DNA of 64,000 nucleotides from contig NC_088311.1 in the NCBI RefSeq assembly GCF_910592395.1, positions 6,388,501-6,452,500 on the forward strand, in the 5' to 3' direction. Below, piece by piece: positions 1-11,023 of this stretch. The DNA comes from Lineus longissimus (lineage: Eukaryota > Nemertea > Pilidiophora > Heteronemertea > Lineidae). The notes beneath the pieces are model-generated. The model worked only from the letters and a program-made list of their open reading frames with translations, made no database searches and was not told the DNA's origin. The position numbers and the translations under genes are program-made. The first letter of the stretch is position 1. Each line of letters opens with the position of its first letter.

Positions 1-49
1 AAGGCTTCCTGATCTATACATGAGTCAATTTAATTGAATTGACTGACCA

Positions 50-220
50 CAAGTCTGTGAAGAATTGGCATGCTGTCCTTAACTGAGAGGTGTCCTCATT
101 ACAGAGGTCAAATTTAATGTAAAAGACCAATTTGGGACCAAATTCAGTGTCCTTTATAGAGAGGGTGTACTTAAAATGGAGAGGTGTCCGCTAAGGGAGG
201 TTCCAATGCATATAATGTAA
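50..220. repeat. Dispersed MITE-like repeat, copy 1 (degraded)
   Basis: About 170 bp related to the sharper copy at 9098-9278. Both carry the same run of phrases (tgtccttaa..gagaggtgtcc, agaggtcaaat, ctaagggaggttcca). The left end is decayed and the right end reads ggttccaatgca instead of ggttccactgta. It lies in an intron of, or downstream of, the dioxygenase gene. Further copies are at 23815-23990 and 37016-37187. The family name is not known to me. Similarity is judged by eye. Confidence 0.6.
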
Positions 221-322
221 TGCCAAGTTGTGGCGACTTCAGCCTGAGATATATTTGTCAAGTTTGATAAGACGGCTTTCTATTATTGTTTGATATCACA
301 ATCAGCATGAGATAGGCTTTAC

Positions 323-1227
323 CTGTGTCTCCGGTCTTTGGAATTGCAACCATATGATACAAAGAATAGGCAAAAGGGGCTGGCTGGAAGCTGCCATCAA
401 TGTGCCATCCAGTCCGACCGACTCCTGTGCAGCCCTCGGCCTCATCGTTTGACACACGGAATACATCTGGATGTGGAGACTTGGGGTGCTTGTAAAAGGT
501 TGACTCTGGCTCACCAAACCATCTACCTATTTCAACATGCCGACTCCCAGATAATATTCCTTGGTCTCTAAATACCATCAACCTAAGAATTGAAAAATTC
601 TAGGTAAAATTTGTCTGATTCAATTGAACTTCCAGTTTCTACTGGATATCTACTGGACTTCTACTGGATATCTACTGGGCATCTGGGTGGCCCACTGGAA
701 ATTACGAAGACTTTCTCTAAGTGGCCATGGAAATAATAATAGATTTACAGAGGGTGGTCAATTATTGTGATGCATGATATTTACTGGGAGGCTGACTGAA
801 AATGGTACTGGATTTCCACTGGGTGCCATATCATGATACCACATACAGAGTGGTCAATTTTAAAATCTACATGATTTAGATCACACGATATCACAACATA
901 AATAACTTCAGTTGGTAGGCCTAGTGATATGACACTGTCCACAGGGGCTGTGGGGGACTATTGAGCTCTTATTTTCACGTGCCTGTGGGCTAAGTCTATT
1001 GAAGCCTACCTCACCTACCTGAAAGTATGCACATCTTTCTTCAGCTGCTCAATAACTTCATCAGGAACATCTTTTGAAAGATCTAGACCACGACATTCAA
1101 CTCCTAACTTTAAAGGCTTGATGGTGTAATAATTATGAGATATCATCACGTTCCGAATCGGTGGGATTGACAATACAATTATGGAAAGTTTTAGCAGTCG
1201 ACGAACTTTGTCCACCATAATCGGCAA
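323..1227 (-). CDS. TauD/TfdA-family Fe(II)/2-oxoglutarate dioxygenase, 5' part only
   Basis: First two coding exons of a non-haem iron, 2-oxoglutarate-dependent dioxygenase of the taurine/2,4-D type, whose members oxidise small acids or sulfonates. Exons read 1227..1019 and 582..323 on the minus strand. The junction is phase 2 and gives HTFR-LMVFRDQG. The N-terminal part (YTIKPLKLGVECRGLDLS) is the usual opening of this fold. Exon 2 carries WHIDGSF, the H-x-D half of the iron-binding triad. The distal His and the Arg that binds 2-oxoglutarate would lie in exons left of the window. The donor at 322/321 (GTAAAG) ends exon 2 in phase 1. The first ATG (1227) adds a hydrophobic stretch before the domain. 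The Met at 1146 is an equally good start. Substrate cannot be assigned. Confidence 0.8.
640..690. repeat. Short tandem direct repeats (tctactggatat-like)
   Basis: Four imperfect copies of a 12-17 bp phrase (ctactggatatctactgg) lie side by side in the intron between the two dioxygenase exons. More diverged echoes (actggga, actggat) continue to about 830. A simple local duplication with no sign of function. Confidence 0.5.
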
Positions 1228-2416
1228 AATGCTTATTCATCAAGTTGCATCGTCCTCAACTAGCCAGTAACAGTTCTATAAATAGAAGGTCAGCAAAAAG
1301 CCATCTGAACGGTAAATGGCAATTGGCGTCGAATGGCAAATGATGATTTCCAAATGAAATGGACTCTCAATTCTTTTCCACATTTGACCTCACCAGTAGG
1401 CATAATCTTTCATATGATTTGTCAATATTGTTTTACTCTTAAAAAGACAAAATACCGTGTTTCTGAAGCTTAGCAAATGAGATGGTATAGAAACACCATC
1501 CACATTTTTCATAGATTAACCCTAATGCTCTTATCAACTACATAAGTAAGCCTAACTCCACAAGTACCAACCAAAATCAACTATTTCGTCTCTATTCATA
1601 TTTCTCCGTGCTGCAACTTTGAAGCCATCGATAACTCGCCAAGATGAACTAAGGATTGTCTGATAGTATTATATACACTGATCAGAGCAAACCTCATTAC
1701 TATTTGGGAGTCTCTTTCCTTCTCCATCTTTTATTTCCTAGTTTTCTTGTTTATACATTTTGTACATACACATATAATATAGACAATACAACACAACAAC
1801 AAATTTTCAGAATGGGTCCTGAAATAGCACATGTTGGTAATGACATCGACTGCCACTTCTTCAAACTCCTTTAGTCTCTCCTCATAATATCTAAAAGACT
1901 GGCAAAAGGTTAGGCAAGAACCCAGGGCGACAAATTATCAGAGGTATCAAATTCACAGGCAATTCCTTCAATATCCTCTTTGTTACCATGGTGCCCCGCA
2001 AAGCCGATCTTCCTCAGCAGGTTTTCTTCAATAATTTCAATGCGAAGGGTCCCCAATTCTTATTTTTTTAAAAGGGTGAAAGCGCCCTTTATGGCCCAAA
2101 GATGCATTGCCCCTCTGACAAAAGAGAGTTCTAGCCCTGTGTACAAGTACTTTTCAATCATTTATACCTGACTAAAGTTCAACAAGGAAGGGAGATGTAC
2201 TACAATTTGTATACAATCAAATAACAAAGTTTTTCAATCTTAGATGTACTTCAATCCACAACGAAAACACTTGTGTTTCTTACACATTTTGTCCGATTAT
2301 CGTACCTGATGAACATTTTAGAGAGAAATCAAGTACTTAAAGTATCTGTTTTTCTTTCTGCTCCAAATATCAATCTCATATAATCATAGCCAGTTTTATC
2401 AATTTCACTCAGATCT
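1228..2416. other. Intergenic, no gene recognised
   Basis: Spacer between the dioxygenase 5' end and the POLE4 3' end. Both genes are on the minus strand, so this should hold the dioxygenase promoter and the POLE4 3' UTR. Only short ORFs without recognisable motifs occur. No repeat or RNA gene was seen. Confidence 0.5.
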
Positions 2417-3628
2417 TCAGGTATCAATTGTTCCTGAAATGAATAATTCAGACATTTACTATACAACAGAGCCTTTGACACTTTGTTATTTATTCCATTT
2501 TTTACTTAATTCTCATCCATTGGGCATAAATGGGACATGCCATGACCAAGTGACTGTGTTGGACTGACTATATTGACTGGAGTCATTATGAATAGCACAG
2601 TTTGATGTGCTACAATGTCGCATAGTTTGGGGAAGAGAAGAGAATAAAATTGCATACCCTCTAGGAAAGCCAAGGCATCGATTCCTACTATTGCATTATC
2701 TGAAAAGAAAGACAAGCATCACTTTATCAATCGTCATTGTTATTTATGATTTATCACATTTTGAAAATTCGTGGGTTGCGCACTCTAAAGAAAAGTTATT
2801 TATACCGGCGAAGAGACGATGAGACAAAGATCCTGGAAGGCCACGATGCTGCCATGATGATCGAGATGACACGATGATGAATGGTTTATGATACACCAGA
2901 GCAAAAGATGGCATTTTTGCCGGTCTGCAGATTGTCATGAATTTATTGAAAGTTGGAACAGGACTCAACTTACCAACATCTTTTCGTTGCACAGTTTTCC
3001 TTTTACCTTGTGCAGTAAATGTATACGCCTCTTTTGCCATGTCATTGATAAAAATTTCCTGAAGAACAAGAAAATGAAGCTGGTTAGCCTGGTTTATGCA
3101 AACACTATACATACACAACCCTTATAGTTTTATACTGGTATTTATGTCTCTCCACAACATGAGTTAAGTTATGACTGGTCACTCGCTCTTTCGTTGACCG
3201 CTGACTTTCGTGTTAGTCTTTGAGTCTAATTTAGGGCCTATTTTTATGTCCAATAGCACAATTTTAATACTTGTCTGACAGCGTTCACAAAATGGGCGTA
3301 CGTACTTATTCTAAGCACGAGCACATGCATTTTTTAGCAGTGCTCTATACCCGGACAACCTAGATACACACGATTGCCATTGGCTTCCTCAATACACAGA
3401 CACTCATTTGTCGGACAAACAATTTAGTGAATTTACCGTCGCTTTTGCAATCAAAATAACTGCATCCTGGCTAGCAAGGGTAACATCAGGGTCCATTTTC
3501 ATTATTGATTTGATCCTTGTAAGCGGTAGCTTCACTATTTTTTGGGATTTGTTACTTTCTTGGTCGTGATTATCATCATTTTGAGCAGTGGTTTCTGTTG
3601 TCGAATCAATGTCTGTATTTCCCGCCAT
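2417..3628 (-). CDS. POLE4: DNA polymerase epsilon subunit 4 (histone-fold), complete
   Basis: Small H2A/NF-YC-like histone-fold subunit. In animals it pairs with POLE3 in the DNA polymerase epsilon holoenzyme and handles histones at the fork. Four exons on the minus strand: 3628..3437, 3058..2974, 2699..2658 and 2433..2417. They join in frame to 111 aa, close to the ~117 aa of vertebrate POLE4. After an acidic tail of about 30 residues comes KLPLTRIKSIMKMDPDV (about 33-49), then TLASQDAVILIAKAT, EIFINDMAKEAYTFTAQGKR and RKDVDNAIVGIDALAFLEG, the diagnostic order for POLE4. The last exon adds only 17 coding bases. With it the protein ends FLEGTIDT, matching the short EGTLD ending of the family. 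Reading through the exon 3 donor (GTATGC) instead would add about 45 unrelated residues. Next to DNAJC14 in head-to-head orientation, 1.2 kb apart. Confidence 0.92.
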
Positions 3629-3839
3629 CTTGTGAATTCATGAATGAATGACCGAATTTTCCATCCAGAGCTATACGTAGCACTGGTTAGCCGTATTTTC
3701 TGTTGGAAGAGCGGTCGGTCCTTGGCATGGGTCCTTGGGCAAATGGCCCGGAACGAAAGGTACTGGGTTGTGGGTGGGTAGTGGGTGGCGCATGGGTAGT
3801 GGGTAGTGCTTTAAGGGGGTGCCACTCCCTCGACAGTCC

Positions 3840-3985
3840 ATTGCGTCATCCTAATTGGATCTCCCTAGGGTTAGGGACGAGACCGGACCACTGCGTCCGG
3901 AGTGTACTTCAGCTTCCTTGGGTAAGACACTTTGTTCTATGCAAGGTTCGGCCTACTTACTGTCTCTCCTTGGCTTTAGCCACGA
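3840..3985. repeat. Possible decayed LINE/SINE 3' tail
   Basis: Contains the phrase cttgggtaagacactttgtt followed by ggttcggcctact. This resembles the conserved 3' tails of L2/CR1-type LINEs and their SINEs in many animals. No reverse-transcriptase coding sequence is attached. Identification is from memory of such tails and is tentative. Confidence 0.25.
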
Positions 3986-4090
3986 TGTATTGTGACATAT
4001 TCAACCATTTACAATATCCCGTTTCAATTCGTTTGTGAAGTGCACTGTGTTTGGTACTCGATTACCAGGGTCAGTCTTATCTTAGAAGAT

Positions 4091-4118
4091 AGAGTAACCA
4101 GACTTGTCTGGTTACTCT
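4091..4118. repeat. Perfect 12-bp inverted repeat (hairpin)
   Basis: AGAGTAACCAGA and its exact reverse complement TCTGGTTACTCT are separated by four bases (cttg). It lies between the divergent POLE4 and DNAJC14 genes. A closely related half-site (tagagtaaccaggcttgtc) occurs alone at 13411-13429. A different AGAGTA palindrome ends the window at 63937-63957. Role unknown. Confidence 0.8.
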
Positions 4119-4777
4119 AAGGTCGTATCTCTCCTTCCCTCACACGTGACACGTCGAGCTCGGTCAAAGCCCTGAAGTTCAGTTCAGGATGCTTGCGATC
4201 TCCTGACGCCAAACGCCAGTTATTTTCTTAGTTTTGTCGCAACCTCAAGGTGCCCGCCGAATAGACTCGTTCTCTATCGTCCACGTACATTTTAGATGGT
4301 TGGCACGTTGGCAGATGGATAAATGTGCAAACAGGGACCAGGAATGTCTGTTGTGTTGCAGGTGTCATGGCCGACGAGGTTTAATTTAGACGGTTAGATC
4401 GTAAACAAAGGTAAAATTTACCTATTCTGCATTAAAATAGACGCCCAATCATGAATCATACTCTAAGAATAAATGTTTTCCTTTAGGTATTTAGTATTTA
4501 TTTCGTAATATGATTTGTAGTATGGCTGTTTTGACCCTGGAAAATTTACCTGTCATTTCGGAAATATTCACAAATCTTGCATTGTAATACATACTGTTAT
4601 AGTAATACAATGGCAATGCATTGAAATGCATATTGCGTGCATATATCATCATGTCGACATGTGTGATGAGTTGCATGAGTTGTCTGTCATGATGATGTGC
4701 ACAGTGTTGAAGTTGTTAACAAAATAATGTTGTTGCTCAAAACCTGATCTCTCTTAAGTTTAAAGTTATTTATTTAT

Positions 4778-4790
4778 GGGGGGGGGGGGG
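4778..4790 (+). repeat. Poly(G) run upstream of DNAJC14 start
   Basis: Thirteen consecutive G residues about 60 bp before the DNAJC14 ATG. A run this long can fold as a quadruplex and varies in length. It is followed by a pyrimidine tract and TTCAG at about 4842-4847, so it probably lies in an intron just before the first coding exon rather than in mature 5' UTR. Confidence 0.7.
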
Positions 4791-4852
4791 CTAGTAGTAG
4801 ATAGTAGGCGGCATGCGGCAGGCCTATATTTTCTGCTTTCACTTCAGAAACT

Positions 4853-7800
4853 ATGGATGATCGAGGCGGGGTGGAAGGTGCAGAAGACATGTCCCAGTTC
4901 TGCAACCCCAACTTAACCCTGGAGCAGCTGCTTGCAGGGGTCAAGCCCTCAGATCTAGATGGGGTTGATGGTGGCGAATACAGGACATCTGGAACTGGCA
5001 CAGGTTATCAACCATGGTCAACCTACACCGATGACGACCCTCTCAATTTGTCCTGGGCACACTTGGGCGACTTCAACACTAATTCTTTCTCTGACTATAG
5101 CCACAGTGGTCATACTTCACCAACATTTTCAAGTGGACAAACATCCCCGACTAATTTTGCCAGTGGCGGAGGCCAGATACCAATGTTCCGTGACTTTGCT
5201 CCCCAGGTAGTTCCAGCCGATTCTAATTCCGAAAATGGTTCTGAGAACAACTCCGTGTTTGGAGGAAGGCATGATGGTTTTTCAGCTGGCATTGATTTTA
5301 ATGATCCATTGAAGAGAGGCAATGTCTTCAGCAGTGTCATGAACAATAATAGCAGTCATAGTAACTGGACTGACTACATGCCGCAATACAATCCTTTTGG
5401 TACTTCGACCGTACTACAGGAATTGGAAAAGAACAGACCCGGACCTAAACCGAAACGCAGCTATTCGGATGTTGCCAAGAATAGGCCAAAGTCAACGAAT
5501 GGTCAGGAAGAGCATGAGGGGCGGGAGAAACGAAGCAGTAGTTTATCTGAGGATCTGACATTGCCAGTTGGGCCGTCTGGGTTCAAAGGAAAGAAAAAGG
5601 CTCCAGTCAAGTCACGTGGATTCACCTCTAAAAGAGGACAATCAAAAGACAATTTATGTAGTAACATACTGCCTGATGCTAAGTATGGTCTGGATTCATT
5701 TGATGAGCCAGTATCCGGGGGGGATAGAGAGGGGTCTGAGAGAAGTGATTCTACTGACAATCTGAGTGAGACTGGGAAAACTAGCAGTACTGCCAGTGGA
5801 ATTGATGAAATTCACCTTTCAACCAACATCAATGCTTATGGTGGATCTGGATCAGTGCGCATTGCAGGATCCCGATATGACCCAGTTCTTGGTGATATTG
5901 ATGTTGAGCCCGAGGTGGTTCATAACGATGAGAGGAAACCTGAAACGAAAGCCTTCTTCGACCCGAAAAGAATCTTTGCTCCGAGACCAAACAATGCACC
6001 AACAAAGAAATCGACAAAGAATTCAATCCCGAATAACCGTGACAACAGCAAGTCCACCTATTCAAATGATGAAGAGTTCATCCTCAATAATGGGAAATGT
6101 CGTTCCAACTTCAACTCATCTACCGCTCCTAAAACTGCGAGTTACATCAACAATGATTTGCGGGACCGCTCTGAGCCACGGAAGCAGACCAATACTGAGG
6201 CGAAACTGAACCATGATCGCGTGAACAGCTCCTCGGGGAACCATGCCGATGGCAGTGCAAATTGTCGCGTGAATAAACAGAAGTCTCATGAAGGCCAGGA
6301 GAGGGTGAACCATGGTGAATCTCAGAGGGCAGCGAAACAGAAAAAAGTGCAGATGGGATTGGGCATTGGTAAGTTATTTATATAAAACTTGGTGAAAAAT
6401 AAAGGTGAACTCATGGGTGGGGAAGTTTGAGCTGGGACAATTGAGTAACTGCAAACAAATTTAGTTTCAATGACAACATGATACATCTGATTAGTATACC
6501 TTTTTAAAGCATACCTGCCTCTTGTAGAGCCTGGGTGGTATAGGCCATATCAGGTGCATTTGGCCAGTGTCTTAGATACAAATACTATTGGGCACCTCTT
6601 GACAATAGACCTTTCATAAATTAAAATTCCTTTTCATTTTGCTTTGATACAGGGCGCCTATTGGAGATGATGTACCTTTGGATGAAATGGTGTGCTAAAG
6701 ATGTGGTTGCGGCCATGTTTCTCTACGTAGTTGCAGTGACATGGAGGGTTGTAACACTTCTGTAAGTATACCTAAACTCATTTGAGCCCAGACAGGCCTC
6801 TCAATTGCATGCTCTTTTCACCCTTTATAAGCCTAAATTTGCAGTGTAAAATGGGATGTATGCTGACTATCAGAACTCATTGTTGGTTTCACTTTGTGTT
6901 AAAATGGATGTAGGGTGATCAATTCATGCCATTAGGATTTAACTTTTCTTTTCAACTTTGCAGGACTTCCATTGTGAAATTTTATACGGTATCAGTTTGT
7001 AGCTCGACATACTCATGGATTAAAAATCGGCTGCAGTCCCTTTTCCCGCAACGTTACAAAACTGGTAGGACTTGGTCTGGGATGCCTTCATATCAACAAC
7101 AATCATATGGATTAGAAGAAAATATACCTTTGCCGTCTACAGGTGTGTATTGTTATTATTATATATTGTAAACGACACATATCTCCCTTTCCTTGAGGAA
7201 AACTGGTTGGTAGAGTACTTTGAGTAAACTTGTCTGTTCCAGCTCTTTCATAAAATCTAAATCACCAGTATTACAGGAGTGTACCAAGACGCGTACATGT
7301 GCTGGTATTCTTACTACTTGATAACTGTTATGTATCTGAGCCTCTTGGATTCACTCAAACATTCGTGTCTTGGTATAAATTCCATACTAATTTTGCTGCT
7401 GTTGATGAACTTGACCTTGTCCAATACATGTATGGTTCCTGTCTTCTTTTAGGGGATGAGGCCATGAAGCGATTACTGTCTTGTAGTAGAGGAAAAGACC
7501 CATACAGGTTGGTATTGTTACTGTGATATCAGATGCTCACATTAGTTTCTAACCTGGCGTCCTCTCTTCTCTTTGTGTGATCTAGTCAGTCGGACCCCTT
7601 TTTGTTGCATACTGTACACCATTTTTTAACAGCAGCATGTTTAGAGAGGCAAGTACATCATGTGCTGTGCACATCCTGGACCTGAGGGGATCATCCACAG
7701 CAAAAGGGTTTAACTTGATGCTTCAGAGTTCAATGGTACTGCTACTGGGTGGTGTTATTTATGGGGCTATCCGACCAACTTTAATCCAAAATTATGAAAA

Positions 7801-10546
7801 ATCAAAGAGAATGGTTGAAGCACCTCCTGATCTTTCATCTGTAGAATTCTCGGGAAGTATCCTTTTAATTGGATATGCTTTCCAAAGATTCATACCTTTT
7901 TTAAAAACTTTAAATTTTAATTTACAGCATTTTAGGACTTCGATCTGACTGTTCAGATGATGATATAAAGCGGTATTATAGAAAGCAGGCTGTGTTAGTT
8001 CACCCTGACAAGGTTAGTATTATTAATGATTAATAAATTTGTGGCAAAAGTTAATTGTAGGAGATACACGACCTCTTGTTTGCCTTCGTGTGAGTGGTCT
8101 TTGCTGTGTGATGTTTCAACTTTCCATTGGGTTGGAGCACATTTCAATGTACTACATTACACTTCTTTTCTAGAACTCCCAACCCGGTGCTGAAGAGGCG
8201 TTCAAGATCTTAGGACATGCATTTGAATTGATCGGTAAACCAGTAAGTATCTCATTTGTGATCTCCGAAAACCAATGTGGAATGAGATGTTGACAACCTA
8301 TGATAAGAAAATATCTGCTGTTTATTGCGGTCTTCTCCACTTGATTCCTATTGTCAGGTGGTAAGCTTAGATTTTGTTTACGTTGAAGTTTTCCCCAACT
8401 AGAGCTGGTGGTCTGAACAGTTTTATTGGAAAAAACCATTCGGCTTCAAAGATGATAATCTGGTGATGTGCTGTTATGGTATGGTTGTGGTGATTGTAAA
8501 ATTCATTCAAGGGCAGCAGAGAACACTGGGTTATGTTTATAAGTATCCTTGTTCTTTTTCAGGAAAAACGACTAACATATGACCAACAGTGCAAGGAGAC
8601 TCGTGCTGCTGAAGAGGCTATGGTGAGTTTAAACACTCAAAACCAAAACCAACATTTCAGACGTGGCCACAATTGTTGAGGCAAGATAAACCATGTCACA
8701 AGGTGCAACAGGGCTGTGACGGGAAAAAAGTTACATAAAATGGCTGTAAAATGTGTGTGAGATTTTAATCGACGATATTACGGATATTGTGAACCATGAT
8801 TGGGTACAAACTCTCATCTTTAATTTGCAGCAAGAATTTGCTGATCTGCTGACGAAACTTCAGGAGAAGATGCAGGAGGCTGCCAATATGATGCGTTGTG
8901 ATCACTGTGGCGGTAAACATCGCCGAATCCCTGTTGACCGTCCATGCTACAGTGCTAGACAGTGTGATAGGTGTAATACAAGGCACTCGGCTAAAGAGGT
9001 AAGTAATGTCGCCCTATTTCACTAATCCAAGTGAACCTGGCCTGTTGCTTGATATGAAATAAAATGGGTGTTATGTCTTTTTGGGTTTTTTTTATATACA
9101 GTAGAACCTCTCTATTAAGGACACCTTGGGAACTGACAAGTGTTGTCCTTAATAAAGAGGTGTCCTGATTAGAGAGGTCAAATTGAATAGAAACAACTAA
9201 CTTGTGACCAAAACTAGTGTCCATAATAGAGAGGCTGTCCTTAACAGAGAGGTGTCCACTAAGGGAGGTTCCACTGTAGTTTCAACACATTTCCTAAGTT
9301 CCTAAAAGTGGGGTTTGGTGGCTTGATCCAGGGTGCGGATGGGCTTGGATTCCTATGGTATTACTATGCATCTATGGACAACAAGATCTTAAACATTACC
9401 CATGACCTCATTACCATTGGTGAGCAACGCGAGGCACAACATCACCACTGCTTCTCCTGTGTTATTGACAGTTATTTGATCGTCATTTCGTTTTCTTCTC
9501 CAGGGTGACGTATGGGCGGAGAGTTTAATGCTAGGATTCCTATGGTATTACTATGCATGTATGGATAACAAGATCTATGACATTACTGAATGGGCTGCCT
9601 GTCGTCAAGTATGTTATCTGAGCTGCCAGGTTTGCAGCAAATCACGTCACTTGTGATGTCTTACTTTGTTACATGTTGTGTGTGACATGATGAATGAAAA
9701 GTCATTTCCACGGATCAGGATTCAAGTTGTCACTTTTAACCGTCATGTTGTGTCATGTTTGTTCGTGACAAGTGGCATGAGAGCGTGAGCCATGACACGT
9801 GACAACAAGAATCATATGTAAACCCAGCCTAATACACCTATGGTGAAGACATGGGTATAAAAGTTACATGTATGATAGAACTTGAATGAATATTTCTAGC
9901 ATATTTCTTTTCTAATTGTAATCGATGTGATCCTGTTCCAGGGCGACTACTTCAAACATATGTTGGCGAACTCTCATCATGTGATATACCGTATGGCTGT
10001 AAACAGCAATCGTCATCAACATCATCATCAGGGCAGGCAAGGTCAAGGAGGGTATGTCGATGTTGCGGAAATCATTTTCACAATTTATCAAAGTTTTGTT
10101 ATAGTTGATAAAGTTTTGGGCTTATTTTTCCGATATCAGAAATGTGACTATCATTGCTTGTGTCTTCATCTCGGCCAACCTTAGCTTCAGTGCAGAGGGG
10201 TTTTTTTGTTTCAAAGTGATTGAATAGAAAGATGTCTGATAAACTTAAGCGAAAATCAGATGTGTGGGCTGTTTAACTGGTGTGTGGTGCAGTGATACAA
10301 ATGCCCCCAGCAAGCACTGAAAACAATTACCTCATGGCTGGAAACACAATTGACTGATATCAATGCATTTTCTTTTTTCTATCCAGGAATGACGGTGATC
10401 TCGAGGACTTCATCAACCACCTGTTCACCAAATCTATGCAGAATGACCAAAAGGACGGTTTCAGCGGATCACAGCAACCCAGTCGCCCTGCATGGAACTC
10501 TGCCAACAAGACCAACAAGAAGCGAGGAAAAAAGAAGAAGCATTAA
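4853..10546 (+). CDS. DNAJC14: DnaJ homologue subfamily C member 14, complete
   Basis: ER-associated J-domain co-chaperone of Hsp70, implicated in membrane-protein export in vertebrates. Eleven exons: 4853-6368, 6653-6761, 6964-7142, 7453-7507, 7928-8012, 8174-8242, 8563-8622, 8831-8998, 9504-9608, 9942-10051 and 10387-10546. They total 2616 bp with all phases compatible, giving 871 aa (human about 702). The first ~505 residues are a low-complexity Ser/Asn/Gly-rich tail. Hydrophobic segments follow at about 515-555 ([21 protein letters not shown]). The J domain spans about 617-690 with [21 protein letters not shown] (HPD about 645-647) and [14 protein letters not shown]. Next comes a CxxC...CxxC zinc-binding-like stretch ([10 protein letters not shown] ... 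CDRCNTRH, about 713-743), then [12 protein letters not shown]...YDITEWA, which is specific to DNAJC14. The C-terminus is a basic KKRGKKKKH. The start is the first ATG of the long open exon. A TTCAG acceptor 6 bp upstream implies an untranslated first exon. Confidence 0.93.
9098..9278. mobile_element. Dispersed MITE-like repeat, copy 2 (best preserved)
   Basis: 181 bp in the DNAJC14 intron between exons 8 and 9. The ends are inverted: acagtagaacctctct at the left and agggaggttccactgt at the right. TA follows the right end and ta precedes the left end, compatible with a TA target-site duplication. The interior is itself repetitive, with repeated tgtccttaa / gagaggtgtcc modules. There is no coding capacity. 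It resembles a non-autonomous DNA transposon. Other copies: 50-220 (same strand) and 23815-23990, 37016-37187 (opposite strand). Confidence 0.7.
9332..9419 (+). pseudogene. Degraded duplicate of DNAJC14 exon 9
   Basis: Encodes [16 protein letters not shown] in frame, almost identical to [15 protein letters not shown] in the true exon at 9504-9608. At the DNA level ggattcctatggtattacta is exactly shared. It keeps an acceptor (tccag/ggtg) but has lost 15 bp corresponding to AESLM. Downstream of NKI the two copies diverge ([10 protein letters not shown] versus [10 protein letters not shown]). The available donor (attg/gtgagc) would leave phase 1, whereas the true exon ends in phase 0. It therefore cannot simply replace exon 9. 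Best read as a recent tandem exon duplication now decaying. The MITE-like repeat ends 54 bp upstream. Confidence 0.8.
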
Positions 10547-11017
10547 GGATCTTGTTTTAGGATGGCCATGTGGATGGAAATATGTATTTCATTGCTCAGT
10601 TGTGTCACGTGTTGTAGTTTTACCACACTCACTTTTTTGTCCGGAGTATCAAACTGATAATAATGAATTCACATCGGCCCTTCAGAGCTGTTGAGACACA
10701 GACTTGTATATTTTTGCTTCATTATGAAAATCATCATGATTACTTTTTGCGCTGCACTTGCCCATTCCTGGGTGGGGGGGTTAATGTTATGGTTTTTTTG
10801 TGAGTTTTTTTTCAGAAAAGCAAGATATTTCTACAAAAGATCACGAAGTAAACCTATTCACCTTTTTGATTGGGCTGGGGAAAAGTCTCAGTATTTTTTA
10901 TTCGCCTGCCTTAAAACATTTTAAAAACCTGTTGTTCAACTCCCTTACAAGGCCAGTAAATTTTGATATGACCGTTGAATGAAGTCTGTCTGTTTAAAAA
11001 TTCCAGGGCAATTAAGA

Positions 11018-11023
11018 AATAAA
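11018..11023 (+). terminator. Candidate poly(A) signal for DNAJC14
   Basis: AATAAA about 470 bp after the DNAJC14 stop codon. A second AATAAA occurs near 11933. Choice between them cannot be made from sequence alone. Confidence 0.4.

Noticed and set aside
2506-2657. Extended POLE4 C-terminus from reading through exon 3
   Set aside because: It adds about 45 residues unlike the family, while the splice to 2433 gives the expected short ending.
7637-7948. 103-codon ORF between DNAJC14 exons 4 and 5
   Set aside because: The phase-correct join from ..DPY at 7507 to cattttagg at 7928 rebuilds the J-domain start (DPYSILGL). The ORF lies in the intron.
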